Source: Betaproteobacteria bacterium (GTDB lineage: Bacteria > Pseudomonadota > Gammaproteobacteria > Burkholderiales > SG8-39). Taken from it: a DNA stretch of 10,327 nucleotides. Both the position numbers and the translations under genes were made by a program. Below the pieces are notes generated by a model that was given only the letters and a program-made list of their open reading frames with translations, was not told the DNA's origin and did no database searches. The stretch is from positions 1-10,327 of the forward strand of contig VGIE01000044.1 in assembly GCA_016867955.1 (NCBI GenBank), given 5' to 3'. This document shows, piece after piece, positions 1-6,733 of this stretch. Position 1 is the stretch's first letter, and the number at the start of each line of letters is the position of its first letter.

Positions 1-820
1 TCGACGGCATCGACGCGGCCGTACTTTATCCGACGCTCGGCATGTTTTATGGCGCCATCACCGATCCGGATTTCGCTGCAGCGGTGTGCCGTGCCTACTA
101 CCTCTGGATCGCGGATTTCTGCAACACGCATCCTGGCCGCTTGATTGGCATGGCCATGTTGCCCATGCAGTCGGTGGAGCGCTCCGTCGAAGAATTGACG
201 TACGCGCGCAACACGCTTGGCCTGTGCGGCGGGTTCCTCCGGCCCAATCCCTACAACAAGCGCCTGTTGAGCGACCCGGTGTATGACCTCGTGTGGGCTA
301 CCGCGCAGGACCTGGACATGCCGATCGCGTTTCACGAGGCGGCGGGCGGTCTCCATTTGCTCGGCGCCGACCGCGTGAGCGGCTTTGGGGCTCGCCATAT
401 CGCTGCACACACCCTGGAGATGCAGCTCGCCAGCCTTTCGGTCATCTAGGGCGGCGTCTGCGAATGGTTCCCGAAGCTGCGCTTCGGCTTCCTTGAATGC
501 AGCGGTGGCTGGATGCCGGCATGGCTTGACCGCATGGACCGGCATCTCGATCGCCGGGACTTCTTCGAGGAAGCCAATCTGAAGATGATGTCGAGCGAGT
601 ATTTCCGGCGCCAGTGCTGGATCTCGTTCGAGCCCAAGGAGCGCACCATCGCGCAGTGCGCCGAATTCCTCGGCCCGACCCGGATGCTGTGGGCCACCGA
701 TTATCCGCACGTGGACGGCTACTTCCCCGGCGCCCCGAAAATGGTTGCCGATCAACTGCCTGCCGCCATCCGGCAACAGGTGCTGGCCCAGGGGCGGTCG
801 AGTTCTACGGCCTGCATTGA
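1..820 (+). pseudogene. Amidohydrolase-2 family (ACMSD-like) protein, 5'-truncated, with internal stop and frameshift
   Basis: The reading frame is already open at base 3 (residues GIDAAVLYPTLGMFYG precede the first visible ATG at 42), so the gene starts to the left of the window. The product resembles metal-dependent TIM-barrel hydrolases/decarboxylases of the amidohydrolase-2 family (ACMSD, gamma-resorcylate decarboxylase relatives). Family landmarks are FHEA near 331-342, RHIAAHTLEMQLA near 393-431, the GWMPAWLDRMD helix near 510-540, and WATDYPHVDG near 690-720 with the conserved metal-site Asp. As written it is interrupted twice. A TAG at 447-449 falls inside a conserved stretch (SVI-stop-GGV, where relatives usually have SLIFGGV), and the same frame resumes at once. 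At the 3' end, one base is missing in the GGGG run at 791-794. Moving to the next frame restores the usual ending GAVEFYGLH with TGA at 818-820; without it the frame reads nonsense to TGA 825-827. It is either a decayed gene or a sequence with errors. The family assignment is firm; the substrate is unknown. Confidence 0.85.
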
Positions 821-850
821 GCGTTGACGCAGTTCGACTGGGAGCCGCGC

Positions 851-1399
851 ATGGATGCAACCGTACTTGAAGAGCTGGCGCGCCGCCTGCAGCGCGTCGA
901 GGATCGGCAGCAGATCTCGGAGCTCATCTCGCGCTACTGCGTCAGCGTTGATGACGCGGACTTCGACAGCCTGGCCAAATTGTTCCTCGAGGATTCCCAG
1001 TTCAACGTTCACAGGGGGCGCGCGGCGATCATGGCCAATTACCGCGCGCGCACCGACGCGCGGGGGCCGTCCTACCACTACGCCCACTCGCACTACGTCG
1101 ATTTCGAGTCGGAAACAGCCGCCACCGGCGTGGTCAATGGCCATGTGGAGCTCGCGGAGCAGGGCAAGACCGTGCTTATCGGCCTGCGCTACATGGACCG
1201 CTACACGAAGTCGGGCGGCCGCTGGTATTTCCAGTCCCGCCAGGCGAAGTTCCGCTACGTGCTGCCGTTCGACGAGATGGCAACGTCCTACGGCGACGAG
1301 ATGCGCGTGCGCTGGCCGGGCCGGCCGGCCAAGGCAGCGGACCTTCCGGACAAGCTGGAGACCTACCTCCGGCACCGGCAGGCACCGCCGGCAGCCTGA
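851..1399 (+). CDS. SnoaL-like (NTF2-fold) domain protein
   Basis: This is a 182-residue protein of the SnoaL-like/scytalone-dehydratase-like group (PF13577 type). These small cytosolic alpha+beta barrels act as dehydratases, isomerases or ring-hydroxylating-dioxygenase beta-like subunits. The N-terminal signature LEELARRLQRVEDRQQISEL followed by RYCVSVDDADFD is typical of the family, as are the mid-protein SYHYAHSHYVDF strand and the later GGRWYFQSRQAKFRYV strand. I chose the ATG at 851 because GGGAG at 840-844 lies 6 bases upstream and the protein then begins right before the conserved helix. A TTG at 824 would add 9 residues, but it overlaps the end of the preceding gene. Only 30 bases separate it from the repaired stop of the amidohydrolase, which suggests one transcript. 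This pairing of amidohydrolase-2 and SnoaL-like genes is common in catabolic clusters. No substrate can be deduced. Confidence 0.85.
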   Translation: MDATVLEELARRLQRVEDRQQISELISRYCVSVDDADFDSLAKLFLEDSQFNVHRGRAAIMANYRARTDARGPSYHYAHSHYVDFESETAATGVVNGHVELAEQGKTVLIGLRYMDRYTKSGGRWYFQSRQAKFRYVLPFDEMATSYGDEMRVRWPGRPAKAADLPDKLETYLRHRQAPPAA

Positions 1400-1433
1400 G
1401 GCCCTGCGGAGCAGGTTTCGTCGCAACGGCGGG

Positions 1434-1448
1434 AGTGTTATCAACACT
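1434..1448. promoter_or_regulatory. Perfect 6-bp inverted repeat before the binding-protein gene (operator or hairpin)
   Basis: AGTGTT-ATC-AACACT is a perfect inverted repeat with a 3-base centre. It lies in the 67-base gap between the SnoaL-like gene and the solute-binding-protein gene, ending 6 bases before the GAAGGAG ribosome binding site (1454-1460). Three T residues follow (1449-1451) and three G residues precede it, so RNA could form a short stem extended by G-U pairs. Its symmetry and position suit a repressor operator; a weak terminator or an RBS-proximal hairpin are alternatives. This is inference from symmetry only. Confidence 0.35.
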
Positions 1449-1466
1449 TTTGAGAAGGAGGGCCAC

Positions 1467-2532
1467 ATGGGCAGCTGTCCAGCGGGAATCGAAAGCAATG
1501 AATCGGCATTGCGGCGAGCCTGGCAATCTGGCTGGAAGTGGCTGGCGGCGGGGGTAGCGCTGCTGGCATGCAGTCTTGCGCTGGCGCAGGGGCCGGGAGC
1601 GCGCGATTGGACGGGCATCATGGCGGCTGCGAAGAAGTCCGGCAAAGTGCAGTTCTACAGCGTGATGCCGGCATCGGCCACCCAGCGGATTGCCGAGGGT
1701 TTCAAGAGGGCCTATCCCGAGATCGCCATCGAATACGTTGCCCTGCCGTCGGGCCAGCTGGTCGCGAAAGTCGATCAGGAGCGGACGCAGGGCTCTGACG
1801 GTGGCGATGTGTTTCTCACGTCGGAGATTGACTGGTTCCTGCAGCGGGTGAAGGACAAGTCGCTGCTCGCGCCGGCGGGGCCCACCGTGAAAGGCTATCC
1901 GGATCGCTTCCTGCTGTTCGGGACGGTACCGGTGGTCGGGTTTAACCCCTGGGTGATTCCCTACAACAAGAACCTGGTCAAGGTGCCGCCGACCAGCTAC
2001 CAGGACTTGCTGCGGCCGGAGTTCAAGGGCAGGATCGGCACGCTTGAGGTCACCGCGGCGGCACTTGTCGCGTTCTACGACTGGATCGAGAAGACGCAGG
2101 GGGCTGATTACCTGCCCAGGCTCGCGGCCCAGGTCCCGCGGCTCTATACGTCCACGATCCAGCAGCTGCAGGCGATTGCGGCGGGGGAGATTGCGGCAAG
2201 CGCCTTCGGCATCCCCCAGCGGATTTGACGCGCTGGTCAAGCAGGGTGCGCCGATCGCATTCTTCCAGCCAAACCCGAGCCTGGGCGCGCAGTTCGGCCT
2301 GGCGGCGCTGGGCTGGTCGAAGCGCCCGGAGGCCGCACTCGTGTTCACGGACTGGCTGATGTCGCGCGACGGGCAGTCCGCGTGGCACAACAACGGCGAG
2401 ACGGCGAGCCCGCTTGCGGGGATACCGGGTTCGCTCGATGCCGCGTCCATCGCGACCTATGACATCAAGGCCTATCCGCCCGAAGTGGTGAGAACCTATC
2501 GGGAGCGCTGGGACAGGATGTTCAAGAAGTAG
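1467..2532 (+). pseudogene. Periplasmic extracellular solute-binding protein (ABC type, Fe3+/family-1-like), frameshifted
   Basis: The gene encodes an exported ligand-capture protein of the extracellular solute-binding family related to Fe(III)/polyamine-type ABC binding proteins. Translation starts at ATG 1467 behind a strong GAAGGAG (1454-1460). The N-terminus has two arginines (16-17), a hydrophobic core (about 25-39) and a likely signal peptidase I site after ALA (residue 40); LLAC at 32-35 is a possible lipobox. The mature part opens with AAAKKSGKVQFYSVMP and contains GGDVFLTSEIDWF and YPDRFLLFGTVPVVGFNPWVIPYN regions typical of the family. As written the frame ends at TGA 2226-2228 after AASAFGIP. 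The run CCCCC at 2213-2217 appears to carry one extra C: with four, the frame continues as SGFDALVKQGAPIAFFQPNP to the TAG at 2530-2532. That gives about 354 residues, normal for the family, with the typical ending DWLMSRDGQSAW and RTYRERWDRMFKK. No permease or ATPase gene follows. It is either a real pseudogene or a homopolymer error; the family call is firm. Confidence 0.85.
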
Positions 2533-2548
2533 CGGCGATGCTCGCCGC
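2532..2548 (+). terminator. Stem-loop directly after the binding-protein stop codon
   Basis: GCGGCGA-TGC-TCGCCGC forms a perfect 7-bp G+C-rich stem with a 3-base loop, starting on the last base of the TAG stop codon. There is no T-run after it, so it is not a canonical intrinsic terminator. It may protect the 3' end of the message or mark a weak stop before the thioesterase gene 140 bases downstream. The rest of 2549-2675 holds no gene or clear promoter that I can support. Confidence 0.35.
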
Positions 2549-2688
2549 CGGCGCCCGGCTGAGTGCACGGCGAAGCGTCGCGAGGCCGACGTCGCGGTTG
2601 CGCGGCTCCACCGTGGGCATGCTGCCTTGGCCGCGGCCTCCGGCATCATCGATAATGTCCGCTCACCAATATGTCGAAGGGAACGGGC

Positions 2689-3114
2689 ATGGCCATCTGG
2701 CACGGGTCGATTTCGCTTGAAGGCGCCAGCCGCAACAGCAAAGGCACCATGATGGAGGCCTGCGGGATCGAGATCCTCGAGCGCGGCGAAGACTGGCTCA
2801 AGGGGCGCATGCCGGTCGACAGCCGCACGCGGCAGGTCTACGGCATCCTGCATGGCGGCGCGTCCTGCGTGCTGGCCGAGACGCTGGGGTCGATGGCCTC
2901 GGCCATGGTGGTCGATGCCGCGAAGTTCCGTGTCGCGGGAATCGAGATCAACGCCAACCACGTGCGCAGCGTGTCTGAAGGCTGGGTGGAGGGCATCGCG
3001 CGCCCGCTGCACCTGGGCCGCACCACGCATATCTGGGATATCCGCATCACCAACGTCGAGGGCAAGCTGGTGTGCGTCTCGCGCCTCACGACGGCGATCC
3101 TGGCGGCAGGCTAG
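2689..3114 (+). CDS. Hotdog-fold acyl-CoA thioesterase, YdiI/MenI (PaaI-like) type
   Basis: This 141-residue single-domain hotdog enzyme would hydrolyse an acyl-CoA or aroyl-CoA thioester in the cytosol. From memory of the family it closely follows E. coli YdiI (MenI, 1,4-dihydroxy-2-naphthoyl-CoA hydrolase): the start MAIWHGSISLE, MPVDSRTRQVYGILHGGAS, LAETLGS, GIEINANHVRS, RPLHLGR and the end SRLTTAIL all have counterparts there. Glu64 in LAETLGS is the expected catalytic carboxylate and HGGAS (55-59) is the helix-start signature. I chose ATG 2689 over the upstream ATG 2671 because GAAGGGA (2676-2682) sits 6 bases before it and the protein then begins at the family's usual residue. In a catabolic setting it may act as a housekeeping or pathway-specific acyl-CoA hydrolase rather than in menaquinone synthesis, since no men genes are present. 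Family certain, substrate not. Confidence 0.9.
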   Translation: MAIWHGSISLEGASRNSKGTMMEACGIEILERGEDWLKGRMPVDSRTRQVYGILHGGASCVLAETLGSMASAMVVDAAKFRVAGIEINANHVRSVSEGWVEGIARPLHLGRTTHIWDIRITNVEGKLVCVSRLTTAILAAG

Positions 3115-3294
3115 GCACGGCCGAACGCGCAGCCGGTCGTTGCGTGGCGGGTGCCGGCAGACCCTCCCGGCCACCTGCCCCGCCGCGGAACGAGTCCGGT
3201 CGCGGTCGCCCGGTGCCGATTCGCGGCGCACCAATGCAGGCATCGCGTGTCGCTGTCGCCCGATATTCTCCTCCGGTGGCGGGTTCCGCCCGTT

Positions 3295-3312
3295 AGAATC
3301 GCGGTTCGATTC
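3295..3312 (+). promoter_or_regulatory. Inverted repeat and possible -10 element upstream of the large amidohydrolase
   Basis: In the 218-base gap before the gene at 3333, GAATCG-CGGTT-CGATTC (3296-3312) is a perfect 6-bp inverted repeat with a 5-base spacer. TAGAAT (3294-3299), one mismatch from the sigma-70 -10 consensus, overlaps its left arm, but I see no convincing -35 at the right distance. The block AGAATCGCGGTT (3295-3306) recurs with one change at 5056-5067 before the first SDR gene at nearly the same distance from the start codon, suggesting a shared promoter or operator. The remainder of 3115-3294 is very G+C-rich and shows no gene. Confidence 0.35.
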
Positions 3313-3332
3313 AAGGGTCGGGGGAGCAGGAA

Positions 3333-5036
3333 ATGCATGACCTGGTCATCCGCGGCGCGACCGTGGTGGACGGCACCGGCGCACCGCCCGTGCGCGCCGA
3401 CGTCGGCGTGCGCGACGGGCGCATCGCGGAGGTGCGCGAGGGCATCGAGGCGCGCAGCGACACCCCGGTGATCGACGCCGGCGGGCTGGCCCTGGCGCCG
3501 GGCTTCATCGACGTGCACACGCATTACGACGCGCAGGTCACGTGGGACGCGACGCTGTCTCCCTCATCGACTCTGGGCGTGACCTCGGTGGTGATGGGCA
3601 ACTGCGGCTTCGGCATCGCGCCCTGCCAGCCGCCGGTCAATGACATCCTGATGAAGAATCTGTCGGTGGTCGAGGGCATGAACCTCGACGCCCTGCGCGC
3701 CGGCATTCGCTGGGAGTTCCAGACCTTCGCGGAATATCAGAACTTCCTGCGCAGAAAGCGGCCCTACCTGAACGTGGCCACGCTGGTCGGGCATTCGGCA
3801 GTGCGCTCGGCGGTGATGGGCGATGCGGGCTCGGAGGTCAAGGTGCCGTCGGTGGAGCAGCTGGCGCAGATGCGCGAGCTGGTGCGCGACGCGCTGCGCA
3901 ACGGCGCCATCGGATTCTCTTCGTCATGGTCGCCCAACCACAGCGGCTACAACGGCGTGCCCATGCCCTCGACCATTGCCGGCGACGGCGAGGTGCGCTC
4001 GCTGGTGGGAGTGCTGGGCGAGGAGAAGCGTGGCGTGTTCCAGATGGCATCGGGGAGCAGGGAAGTGGCGTTCTTCGAATCGCTGGCGGCGGCCATCGCG
4101 CGTCCGGTCTTCATGACCACCAATTACCTGCTGCACAACGAGTCTGTGCCGGGGCGCGCCGTGGCCACGCTGGATGCCTGCCTCGCCGCGCAGTCGCGCG
4201 GCCGTTCGGTCTACGGCCACGTCACCTGCCAGCCGCTGTCGATGGATTTCTCGCCCGAAGACGCGTTTCCGCTGTTCTCCAGCCCGGCCTTTATGCGCGT
4301 GCGCAACGCGGCGCCTGGCGGAAAGGCGGCGGTGTATGCCAGCCGCGAATTCCGCGAGGAGTGGCGGGCCAATCTCCGGGTGACGGGAATTGCGGGCATC
4401 TTCACCGGGAACTGGGCGCGCATGATGGTGAGCAGGCCGGCGCTGGCGCGCAACTCGGCGCTGGAGAACCGCAGCATCGCCCACATCGCCGGCGAGCGTG
4501 GCCGGGACCCGCTCGACGTGTTCTGCAACCTCGCCGTCGAGGAAGACCTGAAGACCGTCTTCGTGATCCACGCCTTCAACGTGAACGAGGAGGGCGTGGC
4601 GCCCATCCTGAAGCACGAGGCCTGCGTGATCGCGCTCTCTGACGCGGGCGCGCACCAGTCCTTCCTGTGCGACGCGGGTTACGCGCCGTATTTTCTCGGC
4701 CGCTGGGTGCGCGAGCGCGGGGACTTCGGCCTTGCCGAAGGCGTACGGCGGCTGACCAGCCACCAGGCCGACCTCTACGGCATTCCCGACCGCGGGCGCA
4801 TCGTGCCCGGCGCCTTCGCCGACCTGGTGCTGTTCGACCCGGCGACAATCGCCATCTCCGAGTGCGTGCGCAGGCACGACCTGCCGGGCGGGCAGTGGCG
4901 CACCATCCGCGAACCGCGCGGCATCGAGGGCACCTGGGTGAACGGCGTGCGCATCCAGGATGCGCGCATCTCCGAGGGCGAAGGCATCGTACCGATGCAC
5001 GGCGGCCCGGGCATGGTGCTCGACCGGTTCAACTGA
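3333..5036 (+). CDS. Amidohydrolase-3 / D-aminoacylase-like metal-dependent hydrolase
   Basis: This 567-residue cytosolic enzyme belongs to the amidohydrolase superfamily branch annotated as N-acyl-D-amino-acid deacylase. It begins with the small beta-sandwich (LVIRGATVVDGTGAPP, DGRIAEV), then LAPGFIDVHTHYDAQ with the metal-binding H62-x-H64, and GNCGFG with Cys91, the cysteine used for zinc in D-aminoacylases. Next come GHSAVR (His154), GAIGFSSSWSPNHSG, and the late barrel strand ALSDAGAHQSF with Asp437 and His441. It ends with RGRIVPGAFADLVLFDP closing the beta-sandwich (486-502). GGGGAG (3321-3326) precedes the ATG by 6 bases. The length exceeds the roughly 480-500 residues of characterised D-aminoacylases. 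The places where those enzymes carry two further His ligands read GVFQMAS (near 234-240) and FMTTNY (260-265), so deacylase activity should not be assumed. It may hydrolyse a cyclic amide, carbamate or similar ring in this pathway. The first SDR follows after 59 bases, probably as part of the same transcript or from its own nearby promoter. Confidence 0.88.
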   Translation: MHDLVIRGATVVDGTGAPPVRADVGVRDGRIAEVREGIEARSDTPVIDAGGLALAPGFIDVHTHYDAQVTWDATLSPSSTLGVTSVVMGNCGFGIAPCQPPVNDILMKNLSVVEGMNLDALRAGIRWEFQTFAEYQNFLRRKRPYLNVATLVGHSAVRSAVMGDAGSEVKVPSVEQLAQMRELVRDALRNGAIGFSSSWSPNHSGYNGVPMPSTIAGDGEVRSLVGVLGEEKRGVFQMASGSREVAFFESLAAAIARPVFMTTNYLLHNESVPGRAVATLDACLAAQSRGRSVYGHVTCQPLSMDFSPEDAFPLFSSPAFMRVRNAAPGGKAAVYASREFREEWRANLRVTGIAGIFTGNWARMMVSRPALARNSALENRSIAHIAGERGRDPLDVFCNLAVEEDLKTVFVIHAFNVNEEGVAPILKHEACVIALSDAGAHQSFLCDAGYAPYFLGRWVRERGDFGLAEGVRRLTSHQADLYGIPDRGRIVPGAFADLVLFDPATIAISECVRRHDLPGGQWRTIREPRGIEGTWVNGVRIQDARISEGEGIVPMHGGPGMVLDRFN

Positions 5037-5055
5037 TTCACGCAGAGCGCCTAGC

Positions 5056-5067
5056 AGAATCGCCGTT
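5056..5067 (+). promoter_or_regulatory. Repeat of the AGAATCGCsGTT motif upstream of the SDR array
   Basis: AGAATCGCCGTT here matches AGAATCGCGGTT at 3295-3306 in 11 of 12 positions. The two copies lie 28 and 26 bases before their start codons (5096 and 3333). Matching position and sequence before two consecutive genes suggests a common -10/initiation region or regulator site. The second copy lacks the inverted-repeat right arm. Inference only. Confidence 0.25.
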
Positions 5068-5095
5068 AGGCACATTGACAAGGGAGGAACGGAAC

Positions 5096-5875
5096 ATGGC
5101 TCGAAGACTGGCAGGCAAGGTTGCGATCGTCACCGGGGCAGGTTCGGGGATCGGGCGCGCGGCGTCGGAACTGTTCGCCGCCGAGGGCGCCAAGGTGATG
5201 TGCGCTGACATCAACGAGGCGGGCGTCAAGGAGACTGCCGCGAAAATCGGCAGCGCGGCCCGCGCCCGGAAAACGGACGTGACGCAGCCCGATCAGGTGG
5301 AGCAGCTGGTCGCCGAGGCGGTGAAGGCGTTCGGCAAGCTCGACGTGATGTACGCCAACGCCGGCATCGGCGAGGCGGGCAACGCCATCGACCTCACGAT
5401 CGAGCAATGGAACCGCATGATCGCCATCAACCTCACCAGCGTGTGGCTGTCGAGCAAGTATGCGCTGCCGGAGATGATCAAGGCGGGCGGCGGGTCCATC
5501 ATCAACCAGTCGAGCACCGCCGGCCTGATCGGCATCCCCGGTATTGTGCATTACTCGGCGGCCAAGACCGCGGTGGTCGGCATGACGCGCCAGATTGCGG
5601 TCGAGTACGGCCCGAAGAAGATTCGCGTCAATGCCATCTGCCCGAGCACCATCCCGACGCCTCTGGTGACGACGGTATGGGAGATGAAGGCCAAGGCTGC
5701 CGGCACGACATGGAGTGTCGAGGAGCATGAAAAGAACACCTCGGAGAAGTATCCGCTGCGGCGCCTCGGCAGGCTGTCGGACTGCGCCAACCTTGCGCTG
5801 TTTCTGGCGAGCGACGAGTCGTCGTGGATCACCGGCTACGCGGTGCCGCTGGATGGCGGGCTGACAGCCAGCTAG
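5096..5875 (+). CDS. Classical SDR oxidoreductase, array copy 1
   Basis: This 259-residue short-chain dehydrogenase/reductase is expected to oxidise a secondary alcohol or reduce a ketone with a nicotinamide cofactor. The cofactor motif TGAGSGIG is at 13-20. Asp38 ends the second strand (VMCADIN), which in this family favours NAD(H) over NADP(H). YANAG is at 86-90. The catalytic tetrad is complete: Asn112, Ser140, Tyr153 and Lys157 (YSAAK). It ends with WITGYAVPLDGG, as in FabG-like SDRs. GGAGG at 5083-5087 lies 8 bases before the ATG. It differs from its three neighbours in the usually invariant PG after the last core strand: it reads ICPSTIPTPL (Ser184) where the others have PGTI. Its substrate loop (about 194-220, EMKAKAAGTTWSVEEHEKNT) is unlike the glycine-rich loops of copies 3 and 4. 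By my ungapped count it matches copy 3 at about 194 of 259 positions and copy 4 at about 160. Confidence 0.93.
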   Translation: MARRLAGKVAIVTGAGSGIGRAASELFAAEGAKVMCADINEAGVKETAAKIGSAARARKTDVTQPDQVEQLVAEAVKAFGKLDVMYANAGIGEAGNAIDLTIEQWNRMIAINLTSVWLSSKYALPEMIKAGGGSIINQSSTAGLIGIPGIVHYSAAKTAVVGMTRQIAVEYGPKKIRVNAICPSTIPTPLVTTVWEMKAKAAGTTWSVEEHEKNTSEKYPLRRLGRLSDCANLALFLASDESSWITGYAVPLDGGLTAS

Positions 5876-5913
5876 CGTGACCGCGCAACCAGCAAATCAC
5901 CCGGGAGCAAGCA

Positions 5914-6711
5914 ATGGCAGGAAGATTGAATGGAAAAGTGGCAATCGTGACGGGCGCGGCGTCGGGCATCGGCCGCGCTTCGGCGGAGCTGTTTGCCGCC
6001 GAGGGTGCGAAGGTGATGTGCGCCGACATCAACGGCGCGCTGGTGGAGGAAGTTGCGGCGGGCATCAACGCGAAGTCGGCGGGCGCCGCGCTGCCGCTGA
6101 CGGTGGACGTGGGGCAGCCCGCGGGCATCGAGCGCATGGTGGCCGACACCGTGAAGGCATTCGGCAAGCTCAACGTGCTGTACGCCAATGCCGGCATCGG
6201 CGACGCCGCCACGGCCGAGTCGCTGACCATCGAGGGGTGGAACCGCATGATCGCCATCAACCTCACCAGCGTGTGGCTGTCGTGCAAGTACGCGCTGCCG
6301 CACATGATCGCGGCGGGCGGCGGTTCCATCGTCAACCAGTCCAGTCTGGCTGGCCTGATCGGCGTGCCCTCGCTGCCGCATTACGCGGCCGCCAAGGCCG
6401 GCGTCATCGGCCTCACGCGCCAGATCGCCGTCGAGTACGGCCCCAAGGGCATCCGCGCCAACGCCATCTGCCCGGGCACCATCTACACGCCGCTGGTGGC
6501 GACGGTATGGGAGCGGCGCGGCGTCGGTTATGGCGCATCCCCGGGCGCCTCGCTCGCCGAGCAGAAGAAGCAGGCCGGCATGGGCAACCCGATCCAGCGC
6601 ATGGGCGAGGTGGAGGACTGCGCCAACCTGGCGCTGTTTCTTGCCAGCGACGAATCGGGCTGGATCACCGGCACGGCGATGCCGCTGGATGGCGGGCGCT
6701 CGGCCGGGTAG
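5914..6711 (+). CDS. Classical SDR oxidoreductase, array copy 2
   Basis: This 265-residue SDR is six residues longer than its neighbours: about four extra near 50-64 (NAKSAGAALPLT) and two in the substrate loop. TGAASGIG (13-20) binds the dinucleotide, with Asp38 after the second strand predicting NAD(H). The catalytic Asn116, Ser144, Tyr157 and Lys161 (YAAAK) are all present, and PGTIYTPL follows the core. The loop between about 199 and 225 (ERRGVGYGASPGASLAEQ) differs in both length and sequence from the other copies, so a different substrate or stereochemistry is likely (inference). GGGAG (5903-5907) lies 6 bases before the ATG at 5914. The gene starts 38 bases after copy 1. The segments SCKYALPHM, LPHY and GPKG are shared with copy 4 rather than with copies 1 and 3. 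Confidence 0.93.
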   Translation: MAGRLNGKVAIVTGAASGIGRASAELFAAEGAKVMCADINGALVEEVAAGINAKSAGAALPLTVDVGQPAGIERMVADTVKAFGKLNVLYANAGIGDAATAESLTIEGWNRMIAINLTSVWLSCKYALPHMIAAGGGSIVNQSSLAGLIGVPSLPHYAAAKAGVIGLTRQIAVEYGPKGIRANAICPGTIYTPLVATVWERRGVGYGASPGASLAEQKKQAGMGNPIQRMGEVEDCANLALFLASDESGWITGTAMPLDGGRSAG

Positions 6712-6733
6712 GGAGCGCGGGACCGCGCGGCCT

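Noticed and set aside
447..449. Stop-codon recoding (amber suppression, pyrrolysine-like) in the amidohydrolase
   Set aside because: The same gene also carries a frameshift, the family has no unusual residue here, and no recoding element is seen; mutation or error is simpler.
824..850. TTG start for the SnoaL-like protein
   Set aside because: It overlaps the preceding gene's stop region and adds 9 residues outside the family domain; ATG 851 has a well-spaced GGGAG.
855..1466. Extension of the binding-protein frame back to 855
   Set aside because: It overlaps the SnoaL-like gene in another frame and gives Ser/Arg-rich nonsense; ATG 1467 has a strong ribosome binding site and begins a signal peptide.
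2671..2688. ATG 2671 as start of the thioesterase
   Set aside because: The sequence between 2671 and 2689 contains the ribosome binding site for ATG 2689, and the family begins at the later residue.
2538..2720. Small plus-strand ORF of 60 codons between the binding protein and the thioesterase
   Set aside because: Low-complexity Arg/Ala/Ser-rich translation, no ribosome binding site, and overlap with the thioesterase start.
3297..3316. tRNA-like T-arm (GGTTCGATTC)
   Set aside because: The flanks do not form the 5-bp T-stem and no acceptor or anticodon arm is present upstream.
5075..5080. TTGACA as a -35 promoter box
   Set aside because: It lies just before the ribosome binding site of SDR copy 1 with no room for a -10 and leader before the start codon.
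752..5081. Long minus-strand open frames (752-1645, 1176-2450, 2050-3243, 3924-5081)
   Set aside because: They are antisense to well-supported genes in G+C-rich DNA, have arginine/alanine/histidine-rich low-complexity translations and match no family I recognise.
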